The translations under genes were made by a program, and so were the position numbers. Under the pieces are notes generated by a model. That model saw nothing but the letters and a program-made list of their open reading frames with translations, was not told the DNA's origin and ran no database searches. Positions 8,193 to 15,280 of a stretch of DNA of 49,137 nt are shown here, in pieces (the stretch's first letter is position 1; each line of letters starts with the position of its first letter). The stretch spans positions 1 to 49,137 of the forward strand of contig CAZAKI010000013.1 of the NCBI GenBank assembly GCA_964485855.1. The letters are read 5' to 3'. The DNA is from UBA993 sp964485855. GTDB taxonomy: Bacteria; Bacillota; Dethiobacteria; DTU022.

Positions 8193-8618
8193 TTGTTTAA
8201 AAAAGACAATCTGGAGACACCATTGGATAAAGTCAATTCGATTATCGGCAAAGATACATTTTTTAAGGGAGATATTGAAAGTAAGGGTTTAATTCGCATT
8301 GATGGTGGGGCAGAAGGAACTATTATCAATCAAGGCGATGTAATTATCGGAGAAAGCGGTACGGTTTCAGTTGCCCTGAAGGCTAACAATGTGACCATTG
8401 CCGGCAAGTTTAATGGATCGATCGAGGCAACTGGCAAACTGGAGCTAAAAAGAACTGCAACAGTGCAGGGCACTTGTCAGGTCAAAGGGTTGCTGGTTGA
8501 GGATGGGGCTTTTTTTGATGGCAGCATGGAGATGAAAAAAAGAGATGGTTCAAGTGAAAAGATCAGTGGTTCTGCGGAAGAGTTGAAAAAAACTTTATCG
8601 GACGCTGAAATGAAATAG
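8193..8618 (+). CDS. Bactofilin (DUF583) cytoskeletal protein
   Basis: Polymer-forming right-handed beta-helix protein. The 141-residue product has the characteristic repeating short beta-turn pattern (KGDIESKGLIRIDGGAEG, then VIIGESGTV, NNVTIAGKFNGSI, GKLELKRTATV), running from about residue 18 to 105, with charged flexible ends and no membrane segment. The TTG start at 8193 follows GAGGAGGT. It directly follows an M23 peptidase gene, suggesting that the two act together in local wall remodelling; the partnership is inference from context. Confidence 0.92.
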   Translation: MFKKDNLETPLDKVNSIIGKDTFFKGDIESKGLIRIDGGAEGTIINQGDVIIGESGTVSVALKANNVTIAGKFNGSIEATGKLELKRTATVQGTCQVKGLLVEDGAFFDGSMEMKKRDGSSEKISGSAEELKKTLSDAEMK

Positions 8619-8688
8619 CATTGGAACGACTCAGATTTAGGGACGATCTAAAGCGCCCTACCAAGCCATTCCGAAGAGAGGTGTAAAG

Positions 8689-9342
8689 ATGCTGATCATC
8701 CTACTTGGTCCTCCTGGTGCCGGAAAGGGAACCCAGGCGGAAAGAATTGTCAGGGACAATAATCTTGTCTACATTGCAACTGGTGATATTTTAAGGCAAG
8801 CCGTAAAAACTGAAACTCCACTGGGGCGCAAAGCCCGCAATTATATGGATCAGGGGCAGCTTGTTCCTGATGAATTAGTAGTTGAAATAGTTAAGGATCG
8901 CCTGACCGATTTCGACTGCTTAAAAGGGGCGTTACTTGACGGTTTCCCGCGTACAGTTTCCCAGGCAGTATTTTTGGAGCAGGTTTTACCAGATATTAAA
9001 CAACAGGTTGACCTTGTATTATCTTTGGAGGTTGCCGAAGAAGAATTGATTGAAAGGTTGACCGGTCGAAGAGTCTGTTCAGACTGTGGTGCAACTTATC
9101 ATCTAAAATTTAAACCGCCGCAGGTCAGGAATGTTTGCGATCAGTGCGGTGGGGATCTCTATCAGCGTGATGATGATTCCCTTGAAACAGTCAAGGAAAG
9201 GCTGCAAGTTTACAGGGAACAGACCGAGCCTTTAATCGCATTTTATACCGAAAAAGAGTTGCTTTGTCGCATCGACGGAAACCAGGAGATAGAGCAGGTT
9301 TACCAGCAAATTGACGAGGCCATCGAAAAAATTAAGTCTTGA
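8689..9342 (+). CDS. adk: Adenylate kinase
   Basis: Converts ATP + AMP to 2 ADP. The P-loop GPPGAGKGT lies at residues 7-15, followed by the AMP-binding TGDILRQAV and the DGFPRT motif. The LID domain is the long form with a structural zinc site: CSDC and CDQC supply four cysteines, as in many Gram-positive enzymes. 217 residues is normal. In many Bacillota adk lies in the ribosomal protein operon after secY; here it sits alone between a bactofilin and DUF951. ATG 8689 follows AGAGAGGTG. Confidence 0.97.
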   Translation: MLIILLGPPGAGKGTQAERIVRDNNLVYIATGDILRQAVKTETPLGRKARNYMDQGQLVPDELVVEIVKDRLTDFDCLKGALLDGFPRTVSQAVFLEQVLPDIKQQVDLVLSLEVAEEELIERLTGRRVCSDCGATYHLKFKPPQVRNVCDQCGGDLYQRDDDSLETVKERLQVYREQTEPLIAFYTEKELLCRIDGNQEIEQVYQQIDEAIEKIKS

Positions 9343-9354
9343 GCGGATGCAAAA

Positions 9355-9555
9355 ATGAATGATTATCAGGTTGGTCAACTGGTTCAAATGAAGAAAGGTC
9401 ATCCCTGTGGCGCGAATTGTTGGCGCATTATCAGGGTAGGGATGGACTTTCGTCTTAAATGTCAGAAATGTGGTCGTAGTGTACTGATACCGCGCAACCG
9501 GTTTGTCCGCCGAGTAAAATGCCTGCTATCGGAAGAAGAAGGCAAGCTTATTTAG
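9355..9555 (+). CDS. DUF951 domain protein
   Basis: A 66-residue cytoplasmic protein of unknown function, conserved in Bacillota and usually found just upstream of ychF, as here. The family pattern is clear: YQVGQLVQMKKGHPCG, then NCWRIIRVGMDFRLKC and KCGRSVLIPR, with conserved cysteines and basic residues suggesting a compact nucleic-acid- or metal-binding fold (inference). It starts 12 bp after adk and ends 16 bp before ychF, so it is probably co-transcribed with both. Confidence 0.9.
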   Translation: MNDYQVGQLVQMKKGHPCGANCWRIIRVGMDFRLKCQKCGRSVLIPRNRFVRRVKCLLSEEEGKLI

Positions 9556-9571
9556 GGCTGGAGGGTTTGGC

Positions 9572-10627
9572 ATGGGTTGGAGCTGTGGTATTGTGGGATT
9601 GCCAAATGCCGGAAAATCAACGCTTTTTAAAGCTTTATCCGCTCATGAAGTCACTATTGCTGCTTATCCTTTTTCAACCGTTGAACCAAATAAAGCCATT
9701 GTGCCCTTACTGGATCCCCGTCTGATGAACCTTGCCGAGCGATGTAAGTCTGACAAATTAACTCCCGCTACCCTGGAAATAATCGATGTCGCCGGATTGG
9801 TGAGCGGAGCCAGTCGCGGTGAAGGGCTTGGTAATCAGTTCCTGGGGCACCTGCGAAACGTCGATTTGCTTATTCACGTCATTGCAGCTTATAGCCATGA
9901 AGATAACAATGATCTTAATCCGCAAGAGCGGCGAGATATTATTAATCTTGAGCTTGCTTTGGCTGATTTGGCAACGATCAGGCGTCGAATGGAAAAAACT
10001 GAACCGAAACTAAAAAGTGGAGATCAGCATGCCCGTTCGGAAATGGAATTGCTGGGCAGTTTTGAAGAACATCTCAATCGGGGGCAGTTGCTTCTAACCT
10101 ATCCTTTCTCGCCAGGCGAAAAAGATTTTGCCGCTGAACTCTCACTCCTGACCATAAAAAAAATGATCTATGTTTACAACTATCATGAAAAAAACAGTAG
10201 CAAGATGATCAACACTCACCTGGATGAAGACGCCTTTGCCATTTACGGCCGACTTGAAGCAGAGCTGATCGATCTGCCTCCCGATGAAAGAGAAGAGTAC
10301 TTGCAAGCTTATGGATTAACAACAAGCAGGGTTGGAGAGCTGCTTGATCAATGTTTTACTCTTTTAGAGCTGCTTACGTTTTACACCGTCAAGGGTTCTG
10401 AAGCCCGAGCCTGGGTTGCCCCAAAAGGGATTAAGGCGGTCAAGGCGGCAGGTAAAATCCATACCGACATGGAGAAAGGTTTTATTAATGTAGAAGTTAT
10501 TCCCTGGAACCTTTTCCCTGAAAGTGGTTCTCTCTCCTCAGCTAGGGATCAGGGTTTAACCAGGATTGAAGGGAAAGATTACTGCGTACAAGACGGGGAA
10601 GTCTTATTTTTTCGTTTTAAGGCCTAA
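9572..10627 (+). CDS. ychF: Redox-regulated ATPase/GTPase YchF (Obg-like)
   Basis: Ribosome-associated P-loop NTPase of the Obg family, which prefers ATP. The P-loop GLPNAGKSTLF lies near the N-terminus, followed by the switch region with IDVAGLVSGASRGEGLGNQFL, an inserted coiled-coil region and a C-terminal TGS-like domain (FYTVKGSEARAWVAPKG...KIHTDMEKGFI). In YchF the usual G4 NKXD is replaced by an NxxE-type motif, which is why the specificity differs. 351 residues is marginally short. The start ATG is preceded by GGAGGG. Its position after DUF951 is the usual synteny. Confidence 0.94.
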   Translation: MGWSCGIVGLPNAGKSTLFKALSAHEVTIAAYPFSTVEPNKAIVPLLDPRLMNLAERCKSDKLTPATLEIIDVAGLVSGASRGEGLGNQFLGHLRNVDLLIHVIAAYSHEDNNDLNPQERRDIINLELALADLATIRRRMEKTEPKLKSGDQHARSEMELLGSFEEHLNRGQLLLTYPFSPGEKDFAAELSLLTIKKMIYVYNYHEKNSSKMINTHLDEDAFAIYGRLEAELIDLPPDEREEYLQAYGLTTSRVGELLDQCFTLLELLTFYTVKGSEARAWVAPKGIKAVKAAGKIHTDMEKGFINVEVIPWNLFPESGSLSSARDQGLTRIEGKDYCVQDGEVLFFRFKA

Positions 10628-10686
10628 ATTTATTCAGCGTCTATTTACGGGTAAATACCTGTATCGGGTGTCGCGAAATTTTGATC

Positions 10687-10715
10687 TTGCTCCTAGTGTT
10701 AAGATATGCTATCAT
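10687..10715 (+). promoter_or_regulatory. Promoter of rpsF-ssb-rpsR
   Basis: TTGCTC (10687-10692), a 17-bp spacer and TATCAT (10710-10715) with TGC directly before it (extended -10). The transcript would have a leader of about 55 nt before rpsF. In B. subtilis the leader of this operon binds S6:S18 for autoregulation; I cannot confirm that structure here. Confidence 0.6.
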
Positions 10716-10776
10716 GGTTCATGTTGTTCCCTGCTCCTTTATTAGAGGGGCCATTAGTCCAGAGGGAGGTGAAAAA

Positions 10777-11450
10777 ATGGGTTTATATGAAACAATGATT
10801 ATTCTGCGTCCGGATCTCGAGACGGAGGAACAAGAAAGTGCATTAAACGGTTTTACAGCTGTTGTTGCCAATCATGGTGGAGAGGTATCCACTGTTTTAG
10901 ACTGGCGCAAGAGAAGGCTGGCTTATGAAATCAACAAGTACCGCGAGGGACATTACTACCTCATTTACTTCAGTGGCGCAGGCACAATTATCCCCGAATT
11001 AGAACATTACTTCAAGGTAACCGATGCGATTATCCGCAATATGGTTGTTTCTGTTGAAGAGAAAGATTTTACAGCTGCCGCCGAGAAAGCAGCTGCAGCT
11101 GCTGAAGCGATTACAAATGCTGAAGCTGAAGCTGAAACAGAAGCAGATCTGTCGGATGGCGAAGAAGTAGCTGCTGAACCTGCCGACGATGATCAGGTTG
11201 TCCAGGAGCTACCTGAAGAATCGGCGACAGAAGCTGAAGAAGTCCAAGAAGAAGTTGAAGAAGAAGTNNNNNNNNNNNNNNNNNNNNNNNNNNNNNNNNN
11301 NNNNNNNNNNNNNNNNNNNNNNNNNNNNNNNNNNNNNNNNNNNNNNNNNNNNNNNNNNNNNNNNNNNAAGAAGAAGTCCAAGAAGAAGATATTTCCGCTA
11401 TGCCGGAAGAACCTGGACAGGATGAAGAAGATCTTAAAACTGAAGGGTAA
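10777..11450 (+). CDS. rpsF: 30S ribosomal protein S6 with long acidic tail (gap inside)
   Basis: bS6 of the small-subunit platform, partner of S18. The ordinary S6 fold occupies residues 1 to about 95 (MGLYETMIILRPDLETEE...YKVTDAIIRNMVVSVEEKD-type pattern). It is followed by an unusual Ala/Glu/Asp-rich extension of at least 85 residues, interrupted by 100 N. After the gap only one frame continues the acidic tail (EEVQEEDISAMPEEPGQDEE, stop at 11450). The frame that looks open across 100 N is Lys-rich and ends at 11460; it is an artifact of the placeholder gap length. Start ATG 10777 follows GGGAGGTG. First gene of rpsF-ssb-rpsR. Confidence 0.93.
11268..11367. other. Assembly gap (100 N) in the rpsF acidic repeat
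   Basis: Exactly 100 N inside a GAAGAAGTCCAAGAA-type repeat that occurs on both sides. The left flank ends, and the right flank begins, with AAGAAGAAGT, so the contigs may simply overlap by 10 bp; that join restores the reading frame. The true repeat number is unknown. Confidence 0.85.
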
Positions 11451-11473
11451 GGCTCTTTAAGGCGGTGAGATTA

Positions 11474-11884
11474 ATGCTTAACCAGGTAGTGCTGATCGGT
11501 CGATTAACCCGCGATCCGGAACTGCGTTACACACCAGGAAACGGAGTTCCTGTGGCAACATTTACCCTGGCGGTAGACCGTCCTTTCACCAATCAGCAGG
11601 GTGAAAGGGATGCTGATTTTATCAATATCGTGACTTGGAGAAAACTGGCTGAAAACTGCGCCAACTATTTAAAAAAGGGTAGTCTTACGGCTGTTACTGG
11701 AAGGCTGCAGATCAGGTCATATGATGATAGTCAAGGAGTCAGGCGAAAAGTATCGGAAGTTGTAGCCGATAACGTTCGTTTTCTGGATCGCGGTGGCCGC
11801 AGTTCTGATCAGTCTAAAAATGCTGATTTCGAAGGTCCCGAGGTCGATGATATCAATATTAGTGAAGATGATGTTCCCTTTTAG
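11474..11884 (+). CDS. ssb: Single-stranded DNA-binding protein
   Basis: Tetrameric OB-fold protein protecting single-stranded DNA in replication and repair. The OB fold spans residues 1 to about 105 (LNQVVLIGRLTRDPELRYT ... FINIVTWRKLAENCANYLKKG) and the C-terminus ends in EDDVPF, the acidic tip that recruits partner proteins. ATG 11474 follows GGCGGTGAG; the in-frame GTG at 11465 lies within that Shine-Dalgarno. Located between S6 and S18, the standard Bacillota arrangement. 136 residues, slightly shorter than the B. subtilis protein. Confidence 0.96.
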   Translation: MLNQVVLIGRLTRDPELRYTPGNGVPVATFTLAVDRPFTNQQGERDADFINIVTWRKLAENCANYLKKGSLTAVTGRLQIRSYDDSQGVRRKVSEVVADNVRFLDRGGRSSDQSKNADFEGPEVDDINISEDDVPF

Positions 11885-11901
11885 TGAAAGGAGGATTATC
11901 C

Positions 11902-12132
11902 TTGAGGCGTGACAGAGGCAGAAAACCGAAGAAAAAGATCTGCAGTTACTGCGTTGATAAAATAGAGAATGTTGATTACAAACAATATGAAAAGCTTAAG
12001 CGCTTCGTTACCGAAAGAGGCAAGGTTCTTCCGCGTCGTATTTCCGGTAATTGCGCCAAGCACCAGCGGCAGCTGACCAAGGCAATTAAAAAAGCAAGAA
12101 TTATGGCGTTGATGCCCTTTTCTTCCGAATAA
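11902..12132 (+). CDS. rpsR: 30S ribosomal protein S18 (zinc-ligand form)
   Basis: bS18, which pairs with S6 on the 30S platform. The 76-residue protein carries CSYC near residue 13 and CAKH near residue 53, i.e. the cysteine/histidine set of the zinc-binding version of S18, and the conserved LKRFVTERGKVLPRRISG core. TTG 11902 lies 9 bp after a strong AAGGAGG; an in-frame GTG at 11884 overlaps the ssb stop and precedes the Shine-Dalgarno, so it is rejected. A terminator follows 41 bp downstream, ending the rpsF-ssb-rpsR transcript. Confidence 0.95.
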   Translation: MRRDRGRKPKKKICSYCVDKIENVDYKQYEKLKRFVTERGKVLPRRISGNCAKHQRQLTKAIKKARIMALMPFSSE

Positions 12133-12173
12133 ACAAGATTGCTCTTAGGCGGATAAGAAAATACTTTTAACCG

Positions 12174-12202
12174 GTGTCGGGTTTAAACCCCGGCACTTTT
12201 TT
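12174..12202 (+). terminator. Rho-independent terminator after rpsR
   Basis: GTGTCGGG (12174-12181) pairs with CCCGGCAC (12189-12196), with one G-T wobble, around a short A/T loop and is followed by six T. It separates rpsR from rplI, so L9 and DnaB must have another promoter or depend on readthrough. Confidence 0.85.
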
Positions 12203-12276
12203 ATGCAGGATAGAAGGTTTCCGACCGCGAATATCACTTAATTGACGAAGCATTTCGAAAGGAGTTGCCAATCGCG

Positions 12277-12723
12277 ATGAAAGTAATCCTCAAACAAAAT
12301 GTACCCAAGCTCGGTAAAATCGGCGATTTAAAAGATGTTGCACCAGGATACGCCAGGAATCATTTGCTGCCACGCGGGTTGGCTGTTGAAGCGACCGCCA
12401 GCAAACTTAAAGAGTGGCAGCAACAGCTTGAAAAAATTGAAAATGAGAACCGTCTGCAGGAAGAGTTGGCGCAATCCCTGGCCGCAAAATTAGCGGAACA
12501 AAAGCTGATCTTTAAAATGCAGGCCGGCGAAGGTGGCCGGCTCTTTGGATCTGTTACCCCGGCTGATATCAGTGAACAACTGCATGCAAGGGGTTTTGAA
12601 GTTGATAAAAAGAAAATTGAACTGCATGAGCCCATCAAATCAATCGGCCGATTTAAGGCTTCGGTCCGGTTCCATCCGGGAGTAAAAACTGACTTTGATA
12701 TAATTGTAGAAAAAGAAGATTAG
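12277..12723 (+). CDS. rplI: 50S ribosomal protein L9
   Basis: bL9, which binds 23S rRNA near the L1 stalk and helps maintain reading frame. The 148-residue protein starts MKVILKQNVPKLGKIGDLKD and contains GYARNHLLPRGLAV, then the long connecting helix (about residues 40-75) and the C-terminal domain with GRLFGSVTPADI. ATG 12277 matches the family start; a TTG at 12265 is in frame but abuts the GAAAGGAG. In B. subtilis yybS and gdpP separate rpsR from rplI; they are absent here. Confidence 0.96.
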   Translation: MKVILKQNVPKLGKIGDLKDVAPGYARNHLLPRGLAVEATASKLKEWQQQLEKIENENRLQEELAQSLAAKLAEQKLIFKMQAGEGGRLFGSVTPADISEQLHARGFEVDKKKIELHEPIKSIGRFKASVRFHPGVKTDFDIIVEKED

Positions 12724-12747
12724 CTGGTCTGAAAGGGGTTATTTAGA

Positions 12748-14097
12748 TTGGTAATGATCAGCGATCGGGTTCCTCCTCAGAGCAAAGAGGCGGAACAATC
12801 GGTCCTCGGTTCGATGATTTTGGATCGCGAAGCGATCTTTGCGGCGGCTGAGCTGTTGGTTGAGCATGATTTTTACAGCACTGCGCATCAAAAAATATTT
12901 GCATCAATTATCGGACTTAGTGAAAAGGGAGAACCGGTTGACACAATTACCCTGACTGCTGAGCTGCAGCGCAACCAAAGCCTGGAGGAGATTGGCGGAA
13001 GCGCTTATTTGGTGCTTTTGGCCAATGCTGTGCCCACAGCTGCAAACGTTCAGTATCATGCTCATATCGTCAGGGAAAAATCAATTTTACGATCCCTGAT
13101 TCAGGCTGCCACCGGAATTGTATCGCGCAGTTTTGATTCTCCCCATAATGTAGACGAATTTCTTGATGAAGCAGAACAGCTGATTTTCGAGATTGGCAGC
13201 AGGGGTAAAACTCAGGGTTTTGCCTCCCTTAAAGATGTTTTGGTTCAGGCTTTTGATCGGATTGAGAAGCTGTATGATGAAAAAAAAGGAGTTACCGGTC
13301 TTTCAACCGGTTTCAATGATTTAAACCGGATCACTTCCGGTCTGCAAAATGCTGACCTGGTTATTATTGCCGCCCGTCCCAGTATGGGGAAAACCACCCT
13401 TGCCCTGAACATGACTCAGCAAATTGCCGTTAGAGATAAGCTTCCAACCGCATTCTTCAGTATGGAGATGTCGAAGGAGCAGTTAGCCCAGAGGTTGCTC
13501 TGTGCCGAAGCGCAGATTGATGCGCAAAACATGCGTCGCGGTAACCTGTCTCAGGATGAATGGTCCAAATTAACCCGCGCTGTCGGTCCACTGAGTGAAT
13601 CCCCACTTTATATTGATGACAGCGCTTCATTATCCGTAATGGAGGTCAGGGCAAAAGCCAGGCGATTGAAAGCGGAAAAAGGTTTGGAAGCTATTTTTGT
13701 CGATTATCTTCAGCTGATGCGCGGTTTTAGCCGCTCGGAAAGCCGGCAGCAGGAACTCTCAGAAATCTCACGAGCGCTCAAAGCTTTGGCCAAGGAACTC
13801 AACATCCCCGTAGTGGCTTTATCACAGCTCAGCCGCGCGGTTGAAAAGAGGACCGACCGTCGCCCAATTTTAAGTGATTTAATGGAGTCAGGCGGTATTG
13901 AGGCGAATGCTGACCTGGTCATGTTCATCTATCGTGACTCTTATTACAACAAGGACACCGACAAAGGTAATATTGCGGAGATTAACATTGCTAAACAACG
14001 TAACGGCCCTACAGGCCAGATTGAACTCTATTTTATCGATCGTTATACCAAGTTTGCCAATGTTGCCAGGGAATCAATGCGGGAAGAGGGGCAGTAG
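12748..14097 (+). CDS. dnaB: Replicative DNA helicase DnaB (DnaC in B. subtilis)
   Basis: Hexameric 5'-3' helicase of the replication fork. The 449-residue protein has the N-terminal DnaB-N domain (PPQSKEAEQSVLGSMI ... DFYSTAHQKIFASI), and the RecA-like motor with Walker A ARPSMGKTTLAL at about residue 208, FFSMEMSKEQL, Walker B-type IFVDYLQLM and the DNA-loop region SGGIEANADLVMFIYRD. No intein is present. The TTG at 12748 is best spaced from GAAAGGGG; ATG 12754 is a possible alternative. It follows rplI by 24 bp and shares one base with the next gene. Confidence 0.96.
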   Translation: MVMISDRVPPQSKEAEQSVLGSMILDREAIFAAAELLVEHDFYSTAHQKIFASIIGLSEKGEPVDTITLTAELQRNQSLEEIGGSAYLVLLANAVPTAANVQYHAHIVREKSILRSLIQAATGIVSRSFDSPHNVDEFLDEAEQLIFEIGSRGKTQGFASLKDVLVQAFDRIEKLYDEKKGVTGLSTGFNDLNRITSGLQNADLVIIAARPSMGKTTLALNMTQQIAVRDKLPTAFFSMEMSKEQLAQRLLCAEAQIDAQNMRRGNLSQDEWSKLTRAVGPLSESPLYIDDSASLSVMEVRAKARRLKAEKGLEAIFVDYLQLMRGFSRSESRQQELSEISRALKALAKELNIPVVALSQLSRAVEKRTDRRPILSDLMESGGIEANADLVMFIYRDSYYNKDTDKGNIAEINIAKQRNGPTGQIELYFIDRYTKFANVARESMREEGQ

Positions 14098-15137
14098 TGA
14101 GCAGCTATAGTAAAAAGTATGATGTCATTATCATTGGTGCCGGGCCTGCCGGTATCTTTGCCGCCCTTGAATTAACGAATAAAAGCAAAGCCAGGGTGTT
14201 GATCGTTGATCAGGGAGTTCCGCTTGAAAAAAGGCAGTGTAAAACCCGGGGAGCATACGGCCGATGCCTGCGTTGTGATCCCTGCTCAGTTACCTGCGGC
14301 TGGGGTGGAGCCGGAGCATTTAGCGACGGCAAATTGACTCTTACCCCTGCTTTTGGTGGTTTTTTAAATGAATTTATTGATCAAAATGAAATCGAAAAAT
14401 TGATTGCAGAAGTAGACGCGGTTTACTGCTCATTTGGCGCAGCGGACAAAGTTTTTGGAACAGATCCTGAACCGATTAAAGAGATGGAAAGGTTGGCAGC
14501 GGCTGCCGGACTGAGTCTGATTCCTGCGAAGATCCGGCATATGGGAACCGAAAACTGCTATCTGGTTCTGGAGAAAATGTATCAGGCCCTCAATGACCGG
14601 GTTGATATATTGATGAACAGTAGAGTAGAAGAAATGGTAAGCACCGAAGGACGGGTCACAGGAGTAAAACTTGCCGGAGGGGAAATATATCAGGCCGAGT
14701 TTGTTATTTGTGGTCCAGGAAGAAGCGGTGCGGAATGGATGCAGCGTGAGTCAACACGGCTTGGTCTCGAGGGGTTTAATAATCCCGTCGATATCGGGGT
14801 CAGGGTTGAAGTTCCAGCGGTCATCATGGAAAATATTACTAAACAGATATATGAATCGAAATTAATCTATTTTACCAGCCAGTTTGACGATCGGATCCGT
14901 ACTTTTTGTATGAATCCATATGGTGTTGTGGTGATTGAAAATAGTGATGGNNNNNNNNNNNNNNNNNNNNNNNNNNNNNNNNNNNNNNNNNNNNNNNNNN
15001 NNNNNNNNNNNNNNNNNNNNNNNNNNNNNNNNNNNNNNNNNNNNNNNNNNGACGGGGCCGGTATAACCAGGGGATTAATTCAGGCTTCGGCCACCGGTTT
15101 GATCGCTGCACGCGAGATTGTCTCTCGCTTGCCCTGA
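14097..15137 (+). CDS. FAD-dependent dehydrogenase (COG2509 type), interrupted by gap
   Basis: NAD(FAD)-utilizing flavoprotein of unclear physiological role. The N-terminal FAD-binding GAGPAGIFAALEL motif is at about residues 12-24, followed by a cysteine-rich segment (CKTRGAYGRCLRCDPC, then TCGWGGAGAFSDGKL), and after the gap the C-terminal FAD motif GDGAGITRGLIQASATG-like end. Only about 312 residues are present, whereas relatives are about 460, so about 450 nt are missing rather than 100. Both sides remain in the same frame by chance. GTG start shares one base with the dnaB stop. Confidence 0.88.
   Translation: MSSYSKKYDVIIIGAGPAGIFAALELTNKSKARVLIVDQGVPLEKRQCKTRGAYGRCLRCDPCSVTCGWGGAGAFSDGKLTLTPAFGGFLNEFIDQNEIEKLIAEVDAVYCSFGAADKVFGTDPEPIKEMERLAAAAGLSLIPAKIRHMGTENCYLVLEKMYQALNDRVDILMNSRVEEMVSTEGRVTGVKLAGGEIYQAEFVICGPGRSGAEWMQRESTRLGLEGFNNPVDIGVRVEVPAVIMENITKQIYESKLIYFTSQFDDRIRTFCMNPYGVVVIENSDXXXXXXXXXXXXXXXXXXXXXXXXXXXXXXXXXXDGAGITRGLIQASATGLIAAREIVSRLP
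14951..15050. other. Assembly gap (100 N) in the FAD dehydrogenase
   Basis: Exactly 100 N. Comparison with the usual length of the protein family suggests that about 450 nt are actually missing. Confidence 0.9.
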
Positions 15138-15157
15138 TTGAGGATTGGTGCTATAAT
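15129..15157 (+). promoter_or_regulatory. Promoter of the M23/G5 peptidase
   Basis: TTGCCC (15129-15134), a 17-bp spacer and TATAAT (15152-15157) preceded by TGC (extended -10). The -35 overlaps the end of the upstream flavoprotein gene. A weak hairpin with a T8 run at 15168-15202 follows, which might attenuate this transcript or end the upstream one. Confidence 0.75.
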
Positions 15158-15280
15158 ATCTCCGGATAACGGATCGCTCAACAAGCTATGCCGTTTTTTT
15201 TGTTCAAAAATAGCAGACCTTAACCCAGTATAAACCGGGGGAATAGAACACTACCTGCCAGCGAAGAAGGGAATACAAAC

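Noticed and set aside
8636..8665. Possible terminator between bactofilin and adk (TAGGG...CCCTA)
   Set aside because: The stem is short with a large loop and has no T run.
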